Shown here in pieces: positions 33,046-42,508 of a stretch of DNA of 64,000 nucleotides. Each line of letters opens with the position of its first letter. Positions within the stretch are counted from its first letter, which is position 1. Source of the DNA: Pleomorphomonas sp. NRK KF1 (lineage in GTDB: Bacteria > Pseudomonadota > Alphaproteobacteria > Rhizobiales > Pleomorphomonadaceae); the NCBI RefSeq assembly GCF_023721755.1, contig NZ_JAMDLH010000002.1, positions 248,001 through 312,000 of the forward strand, read 5' to 3'. A program made the position numbers and the translations under genes. Below the pieces are notes generated by a model that worked only from the letters and a program-made list of their open reading frames with translations, was not told the origin of the DNA and made no database searches.

Positions 33046-35403
33046 TTGAACATCCGCGACATCAGGACGCAGCGCTTGCTCGACCTCATCGAGGGGCGTG
33101 ACGAGCCGTTGGTCCTGATCGAGGCAATGGCCGGCATGGGAAAGTCTTGCCTGCTGGGCGACCTTGCCGCGGCGAAACAGGCTCTCCTCGTCCGAGACAG
33201 CCGTCCGCCCGAGACATCCGATCGGCTTTGTCTCTGGGATGTCCCCTCCAGTGGTCATGTCGAACCCCTGCCCGACCTTGCCGGCAGCGACAGGTTGGTG
33301 ATTGCCAAGCGTCCGGCCATGCGACTACCTGGCCTTGATCGGTGTGTCGCTTTCGGTGCCGTCCACCGATTGTCCGAGGCGGCACTGCTCTACCAGACCG
33401 AAGAGCTCGTCGCCGCCTTCGGCGAGGAAAAGGGGACCGAGGTCGTGGCAACGACCGGGGGCTGGCCGCTGCTGATCGACGCGACCGGTATCCGCTCCGT
33501 TGAGCCGGCCGTCCTCACGCGCTTCATGGCCGACGAAATCCTGTCCGAGCTGCCGGCCGAGACGCTCGCCCGCCTTGCCATGATGCTCGCAGGACGCAGG
33601 GTGGCCGATGTCGAACCACCGCTTCCACTCGCCCGCCTCGATGCCTCCGGCGCATGGATGATCGGAGGGACCGCACTCGCCCTCCCGCTCGCCGACGCAC
33701 TCGTGTCCGAACAGCGCCGCCGCATCGCCGATCCGGATCTGCGAACGGCATTGGTCGAGGCGAGCCGGAAGCTGGGGTCGGTCACAGAAACCATCCTCGA
33801 CATGCAAAAGGCCGGCGAGTTCGAGGCCGCCGAGCGCCTGCTGGAGACCGAGCACAGCTGGTACTATCTCTATTTTCACGGCGCCGAAGCCTTTGACGCC
33901 GTTCTGGCTGGCTTTCACGATGAGGCGAGCCGCCAAAGCGATACCGTTGCGCTCTGTCGGGCCCTGCAGGCGCTGAAACACGGCGAAGTTTCGCTCGCCC
34001 GCCGCTTGCTGGCCGACCGCTTCGGCAGCGAGACGCTCGATCCGGCCCGCGTCCTCGGCGACCGCAAACGCTACTCAGTGGAGTTCCGCAGCTTTCGCCT
34101 CGTCATGCTGATCTACGAGGACATCCCCCTCACCGACGAACTCCTGCACGTCGCCTTTGCCATTCTGGCCGACCTGCCGATCGAGGCGCACTTGCTGAGA
34201 GGCAGCATCTACAACGCAATCCTCGAGTTCTACCTCCGCTCGCGCCGGTTTGCCGAAGCGGACGATGTGGCCGAGAGGGCGCTGCGCCACTACCGGATTG
34301 CCGGGGCCAGCCTGCTCGCCTTCTACATTTCGCTGCACCTCGCCATCATGCGCCTGATGGCGGGGGACGCCAACGCCGCCGGCGAATGGGCGGACGAGGC
34401 CGAGCGCGACATCGCCAGTCTCGGCTTCGACAGTCCGCACGATGGGCTCCTTCTCAAGCTTCTCAAGGGATGCGTCGGCTACGAAGCGGGCAACGACGAG
34501 GCGCTGATCCTGTTTCTCAATCGGGATCTCGAACAGTTTTCGCACGGTGAGATCTGGCCGACCCTCGTCGAGTTCGCACTTCAGTACGGCAGCCAGGCCC
34601 TGTCGCGGCGCTACTCGACCATCGCCGCCCGCTCCTTCCTCGATCGCTGGCGGGTTTACCAAGTCCAGAACCGCCAGTTCCAGATGATGATCGACAGCCG
34701 GGAAGTGATGGTGATGCAGAACGGCAATCGGTGGCGCGAAGCCGCCGATCGGCTCGCCCAGCTGCCGACGCCGGTCACGCAGGCCGTCGCCTCGAACGCC
34801 CGGCTGCTTGCCCGCCTCGGCGATCGTGACGAGATTGCCGTCGCGCTCTGCTGGCTTCGGCATATGGTCTTCGAGACGCCGACGCGAACCGACCTTGTCG
34901 AATGCCTCGCCGCCATCGAAGCCAACCTGGCGCTCACGGCGCGCCAGCGCATCGGCGTGCAGATCTGGAGCGCCTATGTCTTCAAGCGGCAACGCGACCT
35001 GACGCGGGCGCGCGCCCAACTGCAGACGACCTTCGAAACGGCGGCGCGCAACGGCTGTGTCGGCTCGTTGTCTGAAGAGCTGGTGTTTCTCTCCGACCTG
35101 CTCGCCAACCGCCGCATCGCCGATTTCCTATCGACTGTGAGCGAGGCGCGCCAGGTGCTGCGCCGTCTGCGCGATTTCGGCCTCGGCAATTCGGGCCTAG
35201 GGTCGCGCAACGGCCTGTCGCGCCAGGAGACCAAGGTGCTGATCATGGTCACCGAGGGGGCTTCCAACAAGTTCGTCGCCAAGATGCTTCATATCTCCGA
35301 GCCGACGGTGAAGTTCCACCTCGGCAACGTCTATCGCAAGCTCGGCTGTCGCCGCCGCAAGGAAGCGATCGCCGCCGCCCGGGCGCTTGGACTCGTCGGA
35401 TAA
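33046..35403 (+). CDS. STAND/MalT-like LuxR-family regulator
   Basis: A 785-residue signal-transduction NTPase regulator. The N-terminal Walker A is EAMAGMGKSC (Lys33, Ser34); the middle is a long all-helical region with TPR-like repeats (about 240-680); the C-terminus is a LuxR HTH (LSRQETKVLIMVTEGASNKFVAKMLHISEPTVK and following). Such proteins bind an inducer and ATP and then multimerise on DNA. Start is TTG 33046 with GGGAG upstream. It is immediately upstream and on the same strand as the dipeptide-type importer/DUF917 operon, which it probably activates. Confidence 0.87.
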   Translation: MNIRDIRTQRLLDLIEGRDEPLVLIEAMAGMGKSCLLGDLAAAKQALLVRDSRPPETSDRLCLWDVPSSGHVEPLPDLAGSDRLVIAKRPAMRLPGLDRCVAFGAVHRLSEAALLYQTEELVAAFGEEKGTEVVATTGGWPLLIDATGIRSVEPAVLTRFMADEILSELPAETLARLAMMLAGRRVADVEPPLPLARLDASGAWMIGGTALALPLADALVSEQRRRIADPDLRTALVEASRKLGSVTETILDMQKAGEFEAAERLLETEHSWYYLYFHGAEAFDAVLAGFHDEASRQSDTVALCRALQALKHGEVSLARRLLADRFGSETLDPARVLGDRKRYSVEFRSFRLVMLIYEDIPLTDELLHVAFAILADLPIEAHLLRGSIYNAILEFYLRSRRFAEADDVAERALRHYRIAGASLLAFYISLHLAIMRLMAGDANAAGEWADEAERDIASLGFDSPHDGLLLKLLKGCVGYEAGNDEALILFLNRDLEQFSHGEIWPTLVEFALQYGSQALSRRYSTIAARSFLDRWRVYQVQNRQFQMMIDSREVMVMQNGNRWREAADRLAQLPTPVTQAVASNARLLARLGDRDEIAVALCWLRHMVFETPTRTDLVECLAAIEANLALTARQRIGVQIWSAYVFKRQRDLTRARAQLQTTFETAARNGCVGSLSEELVFLSDLLANRRIADFLSTVSEARQVLRRLRDFGLGNSGLGSRNGLSRQETKVLIMVTEGASNKFVAKMLHISEPTVKFHLGNVYRKLGCRRRKEAIAAARALGLVG

Positions 35404-35429
35404 AGGGATCGACACCAAGACCTATACCT

Positions 35430-35441
35430 TTTTGCGCAAAA
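35430..35441. promoter_or_regulatory. Perfect palindrome TTTTGCGCAAAA
   Basis: A self-complementary 12-mer about 30 bases after the luxR stop and 160 bases before the importer operon. CCTATACC and CCTATCC flank it on the same strand, which could be direct-repeat binding sites for the LuxR/MalT-type regulator. It could also be a short terminator. Confidence 0.4.
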
Positions 35442-35460
35442 CCTATCCGTCTGGTCACTT

Positions 35461-35473
35461 GAGAACCGTTCTC
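35461..35473. promoter_or_regulatory. Inverted repeat GAGAAC-C-GTTCTC
   Basis: Perfect 6-bp arms around one base, 130 bases before the binding-protein start. A second operator candidate for the importer operon. Confidence 0.35.
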
Positions 35474-35601
35474 GGCTTTCGCAACATCGTCACAAGTCAA
35501 GAGGCGAGAAACGTCCGAAACGACCGCGACCAAGGATGGGGCCCTACTGCCCGGTCCGACAACCAGCGGCGGCTCAAAACCAGCAAGAGGGGTCCCAACC
35601 A

Positions 35602-37167
35602 ATGAACCGCAAGTCCCGCATTCTTTCGACAGTCTTTGTTGCCGCCGCAGCCTCGGGGCTGGCCGGCGGCGCAACCCAGGCCAAAACCGTCGTCACCATG
35701 AATACCGTGCAGATCTTCGGCTCGATCGATCCGGCCAAGATCTCCGACTACACGGACTACATGGCGGCGGTGAACCTTTACGACGGGCTCGTCAACGTTG
35801 ACCCGGCCGGCAATCTCGTTCCGGAACTCGCCGAAAGCTGGACGGTGTCCCCCGATACCAAGGAAGTCACCTTCAAGCTGCGCGCCGACGCCAAGTTCTC
35901 CGATGGCACACCCGTCACCGCCGCCGATGTCGTCTACTCCGTCGAGCGTCTGCTGCGGATCAACCAGGGGCCAGCAAACCTGTTCGCCGACGTGCTAAAG
36001 CCCGGCGCGGTGACCGCCATCGACGATCACACGGTGAAGTTCACGCTGTCGAAGACCTTCGCGCCCTTCCTGGCGACGGTACCGGCGATCATGGTGCTGA
36101 ATTCCAAGGTCGTCGAAGCCAATCTCGGAAGCGACGACGGCCAGACCTATCTTGCCACGAACGTCGCCGGTGCCGGCGCCTATACGCTGACGAGCTGGGA
36201 CCGCGGCTCGCAGATGACAATCGACCGCGACCCCGACTACTATAAGGGGTTCGGAGCCGGCCCGATCGACGAGGTGCGCTGGATCATCACCAACGACGAA
36301 GCCACCGTGCGCTCGCTGGCGGCGTCGGGCGAGCTGACCATGTCCTCGCAGTACCAGTCGCCCGAGACCTACAAGGCTCTCGAAGCCATGGGGCGCTTCA
36401 AGATCGTCGCCGAGGACACGCCGACCGCTTTCTATCTCAAGCTCAACTCGAAGGTGGCGCCGACCGACGACCTGCACATCCGCAAGGCCATCGCGCTTGC
36501 CACGGACTACGCCACCATCCGGGACGTCATCGTGCCGGGCGGCGAGCTCAACGGCCCGCTTCCCAAGAACTTCGCCGATTTCTACGCCAGCGACCTGCCG
36601 GCTCCCCAGTACGACCTTGAAGCCGCCAAGGCGGAGGTCGCCAAGTCCAAGTACGCCGGGCAGAAGATACCGATCACCCTCGGCTATGTCGCCGGAACCA
36701 AGTTCGAGGAAGAAATCAGCCTGCTGATGCAGGCCAATCTCGAGCAGATCGGCTTCGTCGTGACGCAGCAGGCCGATCCGTGGAATCGCATCACCGAGCT
36801 CGCGAGCAGGGTCGAGACGACCCCGGCGGTCAACCAGATCTTCTTCTCGCCGACCTACCCCTCGCCGGACTCCATGTTCTTCACGCAGTATCATTCCAAG
36901 GCCGCCGGCACCTGGGCGTCCATGGAATGGGTACAGGATCCGGAAGTGGACAAGCTGATCGACGACGCGCGCGCCACGACCGACAAGGCGGAGCAGTCAA
37001 CGCTTTACAAGACGCTTCAGCACAAGCTCGTCGATCTGCAGGCCGACGTGTTCCTGCAGACCCAGACGGTGCAGCACGCCATGGACAAGTGCCTCGACGG
37101 GTTCAAGGCGGTGCCGATGCAGTCCTTCGACTACGACTTCACCAAGTATAGCTGGACCTGCCAGTAG
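35602..37167 (+). CDS. Family 5 solute-binding protein (dipeptide/nickel/opine type)
   Basis: A 521-residue periplasmic protein with a Sec signal cleaved near GGATQA, and the family blocks LVPELAESWTVSPDTKEVTFKLR, FSDGTPVTAADVVYS and, late, IRKAIALATDY. ATG 35602 has AGAGGGG upstream. It feeds the Dpp/Opp-type permeases after it. Family 5 proteins bind peptides, but also opines, glutathione and other small compounds; the catabolic genes of the operon favour a cyclic amide or peptide-like ligand. Confidence 0.92.
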   Translation: MNRKSRILSTVFVAAAASGLAGGATQAKTVVTMNTVQIFGSIDPAKISDYTDYMAAVNLYDGLVNVDPAGNLVPELAESWTVSPDTKEVTFKLRADAKFSDGTPVTAADVVYSVERLLRINQGPANLFADVLKPGAVTAIDDHTVKFTLSKTFAPFLATVPAIMVLNSKVVEANLGSDDGQTYLATNVAGAGAYTLTSWDRGSQMTIDRDPDYYKGFGAGPIDEVRWIITNDEATVRSLAASGELTMSSQYQSPETYKALEAMGRFKIVAEDTPTAFYLKLNSKVAPTDDLHIRKAIALATDYATIRDVIVPGGELNGPLPKNFADFYASDLPAPQYDLEAAKAEVAKSKYAGQKIPITLGYVAGTKFEEEISLLMQANLEQIGFVVTQQADPWNRITELASRVETTPAVNQIFFSPTYPSPDSMFFTQYHSKAAGTWASMEWVQDPEVDKLIDDARATTDKAEQSTLYKTLQHKLVDLQADVFLQTQTVQHAMDKCLDGFKAVPMQSFDYDFTKYSWTCQ

Positions 37168-37184
37168 GCGAGCCGGGCAACCGA

Positions 37185-37200
37185 CGGGCGCTGACGCCCG
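37185..37200 (+). terminator. Intercistronic hairpin after the binding-protein gene
   Basis: CGGGCG-CTGA-CGCCCG, a 6-bp GC stem 18 bases after the stop. As at 9660, it may reduce read-through into the permeases. Confidence 0.4.
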
Positions 37201-37303
37201 CCTCGTGAGTTCGCGGAAGTGCCCCCTGCTTTCGCGGCGCTGGGCCGGTGCGAAGACCAAACATCGCGCCGGCCCCATTTCCCGATGCCCTGGAGACCGC
37301 TCC

Positions 37304-38329
37304 TTGGAATTCCTTCGTTTTCTCCTGCGACGCGTCCTGTGGTCGCTGCTGGTTCTGATCGGGCTGTCGATGGTGATCTTCATCATCGCCCGCGCCGTTC
37401 CGGGCGATCCGGCACGCATGGCGCTGGGGCCGACGGCGACGCAGGAGCAGGTCGCCGACCTTCAGAAGAAACTCGGTCTCGACCGACCGATCGTCGAACA
37501 GTATGGCCTGTTCGTCGTCGGCCTGGCTCATGGCGACCTCGGCCGCTCGCTGCTCACCGAGAGACCCGTCAACGACGACATTCGCGATACGTTCGCCGCG
37601 ACGCTCGAACTGGTGCTGGCAACCGTCTTCATCGCCATGGTGCTCGGCGTGCCGCTTGGCGTCGTTGCCGCCTACTGGAAGGATCGCTGGCCCGACAATG
37701 TGGTCCGGATCGTCGCCATCTTCTCGGCGGTGACTCCGAGCTTCTTCCTGGCTCTCCTTCTGCAAATCCTTGCCGGCTACGTGCTGCACATCCTGCCGAC
37801 GACCGGCCGGCTGCCGCCCAATTTCGACTTTGCGCCATCCCACACCGGCCTGGTGCTGATCGATGCGCTGATCGCCGGTCGCCCGGATGCCTTCCTGGAA
37901 GGGTTGCGCTACCTCTTGCTGCCGGCCGTGGCGCTGGCGGCCGCCACCATGGGCCAGATGGCGCGCATCACCCGTTCCTCGATGATTGACGTGTCGAGCC
38001 AGGACTACATCGAGGCGAGCCGCGCCTTCGGCGTACCCGAATGGATCCGCGTCTGCAAATACATGCTGCGTCCGAGCTTCGTGCCGCCGCTCACCATTCT
38101 CGGCCTCGAATTCGCGTCGCTGATCGGCAACGCCTTCGTGGTGGAGCTGGTGTTCGCATGGCCCGGCATGGCCGCCTATGGCATCCGTACCATTCTCCAG
38201 AAGGACCTCAACGCCGTTATGGGCGTGGTGATGGTGTCCGGCGTGTTCTTCGTTCTGGTCAACCTCGTCATCGACTTGCTGGTCGGCCTCGTCGATCCGC
38301 GCGTGCGCATTCGGGGGAGCCGGCAATGA
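37304..38329 (+). CDS. Dipeptide-type ABC permease (DppB-like)
   Basis: A 341-residue inner-membrane permease: N-terminal segment FLLRRVLWSLLVLIGLSMVIF, the family RAVPGDPA, and the C-terminal LTILGLEFASLIGNAFVVELVFAWPG. TTG 37304 with GGAG upstream is the likely start, since the protein then begins LEFLRFLLRR as in relatives; an open frame runs to GTG 37205. The stop overlaps the next ATG by four bases. Confidence 0.9.
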   Translation: MEFLRFLLRRVLWSLLVLIGLSMVIFIIARAVPGDPARMALGPTATQEQVADLQKKLGLDRPIVEQYGLFVVGLAHGDLGRSLLTERPVNDDIRDTFAATLELVLATVFIAMVLGVPLGVVAAYWKDRWPDNVVRIVAIFSAVTPSFFLALLLQILAGYVLHILPTTGRLPPNFDFAPSHTGLVLIDALIAGRPDAFLEGLRYLLLPAVALAAATMGQMARITRSSMIDVSSQDYIEASRAFGVPEWIRVCKYMLRPSFVPPLTILGLEFASLIGNAFVVELVFAWPGMAAYGIRTILQKDLNAVMGVVMVSGVFFVLVNLVIDLLVGLVDPRVRIRGSRQ

Positions 38330-39213
38330 GCGACGACATGGTCCTGCGCGAAGATGCGCCGCGCCTCTCCAGCGCCTATCAGAGCTGGTATCGGTTCTCG
38401 CGCAATCCCACCGCGATGATCGGCCTCGTCATCGTGACCGTCTGCGTCCTGGCCGCCCTTCTGGCACCCTGGATCACGCCCTACCCCGACCATATCGGCG
38501 CCGTGGTCAACTTCCGCGCCCGCCATCTGCCGCCGTCGACGGAGTACTGGTTCGGCACCGACAATGTCGGCCGCGACATCTTCACCCGCGTGATCTTCGG
38601 CTTCCGCGTGTCGCTGCTGCTGGCGGTCGTCGTGCTCGGCACGGCCATCCCCATCGGGACGATCCTCGGCCTCACCGCCGGCTACTTCGGCGGCTGGGTC
38701 GAGACCGTCATCATGCGGTTCACCGACATCGCCCTCGCCATCCCTCCTCTGGTCATGGCGCTGGCGGTGGCGGCCGTCCTGTCGCCCGACCTCGTCAACT
38801 CCATGCTGGCCATCGCCGCCCTGTGGTGGACCTGGCACACTCGCCTCATATACTCGATCACCCGCCAGCTCAGGGCGCGCGAATTCGTCGAGGCGGCGGA
38901 AACCCTCGGCGCCAGCAAGTTCCACATCCTCTTCCGCGAGATCCTGCCCAACTGCGTTTCCGCCATCGCGGTGAAGACCTCGCTCGACTGCGGCTTCGTC
39001 ATTCTGGTCGGCGCGTCCCTGTCCTTCCTCGGCCTCGGCATCCAGCCGCCGACCCCGGACCTCGGAACCATGGTCGCCTCCGGTTCGGCCTTCCTGCCCG
39101 ACTACTGGTGGGAATCGGTGCTGCCCGGCTGCGCCATCCTGTTCATCGCCCTCGGGTTCAACCTGCTCGGTGACGGCTTGCGCGACCTCTACGACGTGGA
39201 GAACGTACGATGA
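38326..39213 (+). CDS. Dipeptide-type ABC permease (DppC-like)
   Basis: A 295-residue inner-membrane permease with an N-terminal cytoplasmic tail, a membrane segment at about 30-50, the periplasmic block WFGTDNVGRDIFTRVIFG and the EAA loop FVEAAETLGASKFHI. GGGGGAG precedes ATG 38326. It pairs with the DppB-like protein. Confidence 0.92.
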   Translation: MSDDMVLREDAPRLSSAYQSWYRFSRNPTAMIGLVIVTVCVLAALLAPWITPYPDHIGAVVNFRARHLPPSTEYWFGTDNVGRDIFTRVIFGFRVSLLLAVVVLGTAIPIGTILGLTAGYFGGWVETVIMRFTDIALAIPPLVMALAVAAVLSPDLVNSMLAIAALWWTWHTRLIYSITRQLRAREFVEAAETLGASKFHILFREILPNCVSAIAVKTSLDCGFVILVGASLSFLGLGIQPPTPDLGTMVASGSAFLPDYWWESVLPGCAILFIALGFNLLGDGLRDLYDVENVR

Positions 39214-40055
39214 GCGAAGCCCTGCTCTCCGTCCGCGACCTGTCGGTCGAGTTCACGACATACGGCCGCACACAGCCGGTTCTGCGCGGGGTCAATCTCG
39301 ACGTCCCCGCCAGAAGCCACGTGGCGCTGGTCGGCGAAAGCGGGTCCGGCAAGACGGTGACCATGAAGTCGATCATGGGCCTCCTGCACATGCCGCCGGC
39401 CAGCATCAGCTCCGGCGCCATTCTCTATGACGGCCGCGATCTCCTGACCATGTCACGACGCGAGCGCCTGAAGCTCACGAGCACCGACATGTCCATGGTG
39501 TTCCAGGACCCCATGAGCTCGCTCAATCCCGTCTTCACCATCGCCGACCAGATGTCGACGATCCTGAAATACGCCGACAGGCGGCTGGGCCGCTCGCGGT
39601 CGGGGCGCGAGCGCATGCAGCGCGTCCTGGAGGTGCTGGCCCAGGTGCGGATGCGGGAGCCGGAGCGCGTGGCTCGCTCCTACCCCATCATGCTGTCGGG
39701 CGGCATGCGGCAGCGCGTCCTGATCGCCATGGCGCTGCTGTCGGAGCCGCGCCTGCTGATCGCCGACGAGCCGGGCACGGCGCTCGACGTCACCACACAG
39801 GCGCAGATCTTGAAGCTGCTCAAGGATCTCGTCGAAGAACGGGGACTGGCGCTGTTGATGATCACCCACAATCTCGGAGTGGTGCGCGAGACCTCCGACT
39901 ATGTCTACGTCATGCACAAGGGCGTGGTGGTCGAGGAGGCGCCGACCGCCGATCTGTTCGCCTCCCCGAAGGTCGACTACACGCGATCGCTGATCGACGC
40001 GGTGCCACGCCTCACCGGCGCCCGGCCGGCCATGCCGGTGGAGGCCGCGCCATGA
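39210..40055 (+). CDS. Dipeptide-type ABC ATP-binding protein (DppD-like)
   Basis: A 281-residue ATPase: Walker A GESGSGKT, signature LSGGMRQR, Walker B LLIADEPGTALD, switch His in MITHNLG. It lacks a long C-terminal Fe-S-like extension seen in some DppD proteins. Four-base overlaps on both sides. Confidence 0.92.
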   Translation: MSEALLSVRDLSVEFTTYGRTQPVLRGVNLDVPARSHVALVGESGSGKTVTMKSIMGLLHMPPASISSGAILYDGRDLLTMSRRERLKLTSTDMSMVFQDPMSSLNPVFTIADQMSTILKYADRRLGRSRSGRERMQRVLEVLAQVRMREPERVARSYPIMLSGGMRQRVLIAMALLSEPRLLIADEPGTALDVTTQAQILKLLKDLVEERGLALLMITHNLGVVRETSDYVYVMHKGVVVEEAPTADLFASPKVDYTRSLIDAVPRLTGARPAMPVEAAP

Positions 40056-40957
40056 ACGCCAGGCAAAGCCCCCTTCTCGAGATCGTCGACCTCGCCAAGA
40101 CCTTCCCCGTCTACAACGCCTTCGGCAGCCGGGTCGGAGAGGTGACCGCCGTCGACCACGTGTCGTTCTCCATCCGGCGCGGCGGGGTTTATGGCCTTGC
40201 CGGCGAGAGCGGATCGGGAAAGTCGACGATCGCCCGGCTGATCATGGGCCTTCTGACCCCGACCGGCGGCGACGTCCTGCTCGCGGGAAGCAACATTACC
40301 GGCACGCTCGGCACCCGCGCCCATTCGCGGCAGGTGCAGATGGTGTTCCAGAACCCTGGGTCGTCGCTCAACCCGCGCCGAACCATCGGCCAGTCCGTCG
40401 CCGTGCCGCTTGAAGCGCACGGCCATCCGAGAGCCGACAGGCGACGCCGCATCTCCGAACTTCTGGAGATGGTGCAACTGCCGGCCAGCTTTGCCGAGCG
40501 CTATCCGCACGAGCTGTCCGGCGGCCAGAAGCAGCGCGTCGCCATCGCGCGGGCGCTCGCCGTCGCACCGCAGCTGGTCGTCCTCGACGAGCCGACTTCG
40601 GCGCTCGACGTTTCGGTCCAGGCCAAGGTGATCGACCTGCTCACCAGCCTCGGTCGGCAGCTCGACCTCACCTATCTGTTCATCTCCCACGACCTCAGCC
40701 TGATGCGCAACTTTGCCGACGAGGTCGGCGTGCTCTATCGCGGCCGTATCGTCGAGAGCGGTCCGACGGCCAAGGTGTTCGAGCATCCGGAGCACGACTA
40801 CACCCGCCTTCTCATTGCCTCCGTGCCCGTGATCTCGGCGGAGGAAGAAGCGCTGAGACCCAAAATCCCACTGATCGACGGAGAAATTCCGACGGCGGAA
40901 AAACTGCTCGCCCTCCGGGAGAGCCAACGAACAATCGAAGTTCCCAAGAGGACCTGA
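40052..40957 (+). CDS. Dipeptide-type ABC ATP-binding protein (DppF-like)
   Basis: A 301-residue ATPase: Walker A GESGSGKST, the Opp-type MVFQNPGSSLNPRRTIG, signature LSGGQKQR, Walker B VVLDEPTSALDVS, ending with the oligopeptide C-terminal region. With DppD-like protein it forms the motor. The HyuA-like gene starts three bases after the stop. Confidence 0.92.
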   Translation: MNARQSPLLEIVDLAKTFPVYNAFGSRVGEVTAVDHVSFSIRRGGVYGLAGESGSGKSTIARLIMGLLTPTGGDVLLAGSNITGTLGTRAHSRQVQMVFQNPGSSLNPRRTIGQSVAVPLEAHGHPRADRRRRISELLEMVQLPASFAERYPHELSGGQKQRVAIARALAVAPQLVVLDEPTSALDVSVQAKVIDLLTSLGRQLDLTYLFISHDLSLMRNFADEVGVLYRGRIVESGPTAKVFEHPEHDYTRLLIASVPVISAEEEALRPKIPLIDGEIPTAEKLLALRESQRTIEVPKRT

Positions 40958-40960
40958 CAG

Positions 40961-42508
40961 ATGATCAGAATTGGCATCGACGTCGGCGGCACCAATACGG
41001 ACGCCGTCGTGATGGATGGCGCGCGCGTTCTTGCCGGCGTCAAGTCGGCGACGACGTCGGACGTCATGTCCGGCGTGGTCAACGCACTGGCCGATGTGTT
41101 GAAGGCGTCCGGCAAGGCCGCCGCCGACATCGACGTGGTGATGATCGGCACCACCCATTTCACCAATGCCGTGGTGCAACGGCGCGACCTCGCCAAGACC
41201 GCCGCCGTCCGTCTCGGCCTGCCGGCGACGGCTTCGCTGCCGCCGATGGTCGATTGGCCCGAGGATCTCCGCGAGGCCATCGGCAACCTCAGCTATCTCG
41301 CCCATGGCGGCAACGAGTTCGACGGTCGCAAGATATCCCCCCTAGACGAGGCCGAATTGCTCGGCATCGCCGAGGACATCAAGGCCAAGGGCGTCAACAC
41401 GATCGCCATCACCTCGGTGTTCTCGCCGGTCAGCGACGAGTGCGAGAAGCAGGCGGCGGCGGTCTTCGAGAAGGCGATTCCGGGCGCTCACATCACGCTT
41501 TCCTCGGAGATCGGCCGCATCGGTCTCCTCGAACGCGAGAACGCCGCGATCATGAATGCCTGCCTGCGAGACCTGTCGCGGGACGTCATTGAGGCCTTCC
41601 GCAACGCCATCGCCTCGGCCGGCATCAAGGGCAAGTTCTTCCTGACCCAGAACGACGGAACGCTGATGGAGGCCGCCTTCGCCGAGAAGTTCCCGGTGCT
41701 GACCTTCGCCTCCGGTCCGACCAATTCGATGCGAGGGGCGGCCTTCCTGTCGGGCGTCAAGGACGCCATCGTCGTCGACATCGGCGGCACCACTTCCGAC
41801 GTCGGCTCGCTGCAGAAGGGCTTCCCCCGCCAGGCGACGGTGGCCGTCGAGGTGGGAGGCGTTCGCACCAACTTCCGCATGCCCGACGTTTTCTCGATCG
41901 GGCTCGGCGGCGGCTCGCACGTGGTCGAGACCGACAAGGGGGTCAAGGTCGGCCCGACTTCGGTCGGCTATCGCATCATCACCGAGGCCCTGATCTTCGG
42001 CGGCAAGACGCTCACCACCTCGGACGTGGTGGTTGCTGCCGGCAAATACGATCTCGGCGACCGCTCGAAGGTGACCCATCTCTCCCCAGCGCTGATCGCC
42101 GCCACCGAGGCGCGCATCGCTGACATGCTCGAAGACTGCGTCGAGCGCTCTCGCCTGTCGCCGGACCCGCTGCCGGTGATCGTCGTCGGCGGCGGCTCCA
42201 TCCTCGTCGACAGGCCCATTGCCGGCCTCGAACTCATCAAGCCCGACCACTTCGCCGTGGCCAACGCCGTCGGCGCCGCCATCGCCCAGGTGTCGGGCGA
42301 GGTCGACCGCGTCTATGCGCTGGCCGAGATCGGCCGCGACGCCGCCCTTGCCGACGCCAAGGCGCAGGCGATCGAGGCTGCCGTCAGCGCCGGCGCATCC
42401 CGCGACAGCATCGAGATCGTCGACGTCGAGGACGTTCCGCTCGCCTACCTGCCCGGCAACGCGACGCGCGTTCGCGTCAAGGCCGTGGGAGAGCTTCATG
42501 TCGTCTAG
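40961..42508 (+). CDS. Hydantoinase/oxoprolinase family protein (HyuA-like)
   Basis: A 515-residue cytoplasmic protein: ASKHA-type phosphate motif GIDVGGTNTDAV at the start (Hydant_A_N), GTTHFTNAVVQR, and the hydantoinase A core VVDIGGTTSDVG. Relatives are ATP-dependent ring openers for hydantoins, 5-oxoproline, caprolactam and acetophenone. It is shorter than full HyuA (about 680-700) and lacks the C-terminal part; no HyuB partner is present, but two DUF917 proteins follow. Overlaps the next gene by 11 bases. Confidence 0.88.
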   Translation: MIRIGIDVGGTNTDAVVMDGARVLAGVKSATTSDVMSGVVNALADVLKASGKAAADIDVVMIGTTHFTNAVVQRRDLAKTAAVRLGLPATASLPPMVDWPEDLREAIGNLSYLAHGGNEFDGRKISPLDEAELLGIAEDIKAKGVNTIAITSVFSPVSDECEKQAAAVFEKAIPGAHITLSSEIGRIGLLERENAAIMNACLRDLSRDVIEAFRNAIASAGIKGKFFLTQNDGTLMEAAFAEKFPVLTFASGPTNSMRGAAFLSGVKDAIVVDIGGTTSDVGSLQKGFPRQATVAVEVGGVRTNFRMPDVFSIGLGGGSHVVETDKGVKVGPTSVGYRIITEALIFGGKTLTTSDVVVAAGKYDLGDRSKVTHLSPALIAATEARIADMLEDCVERSRLSPDPLPVIVVGGGSILVDRPIAGLELIKPDHFAVANAVGAAIAQVSGEVDRVYALAEIGRDAALADAKAQAIEAAVSAGASRDSIEIVDVEDVPLAYLPGNATRVRVKAVGELHVV

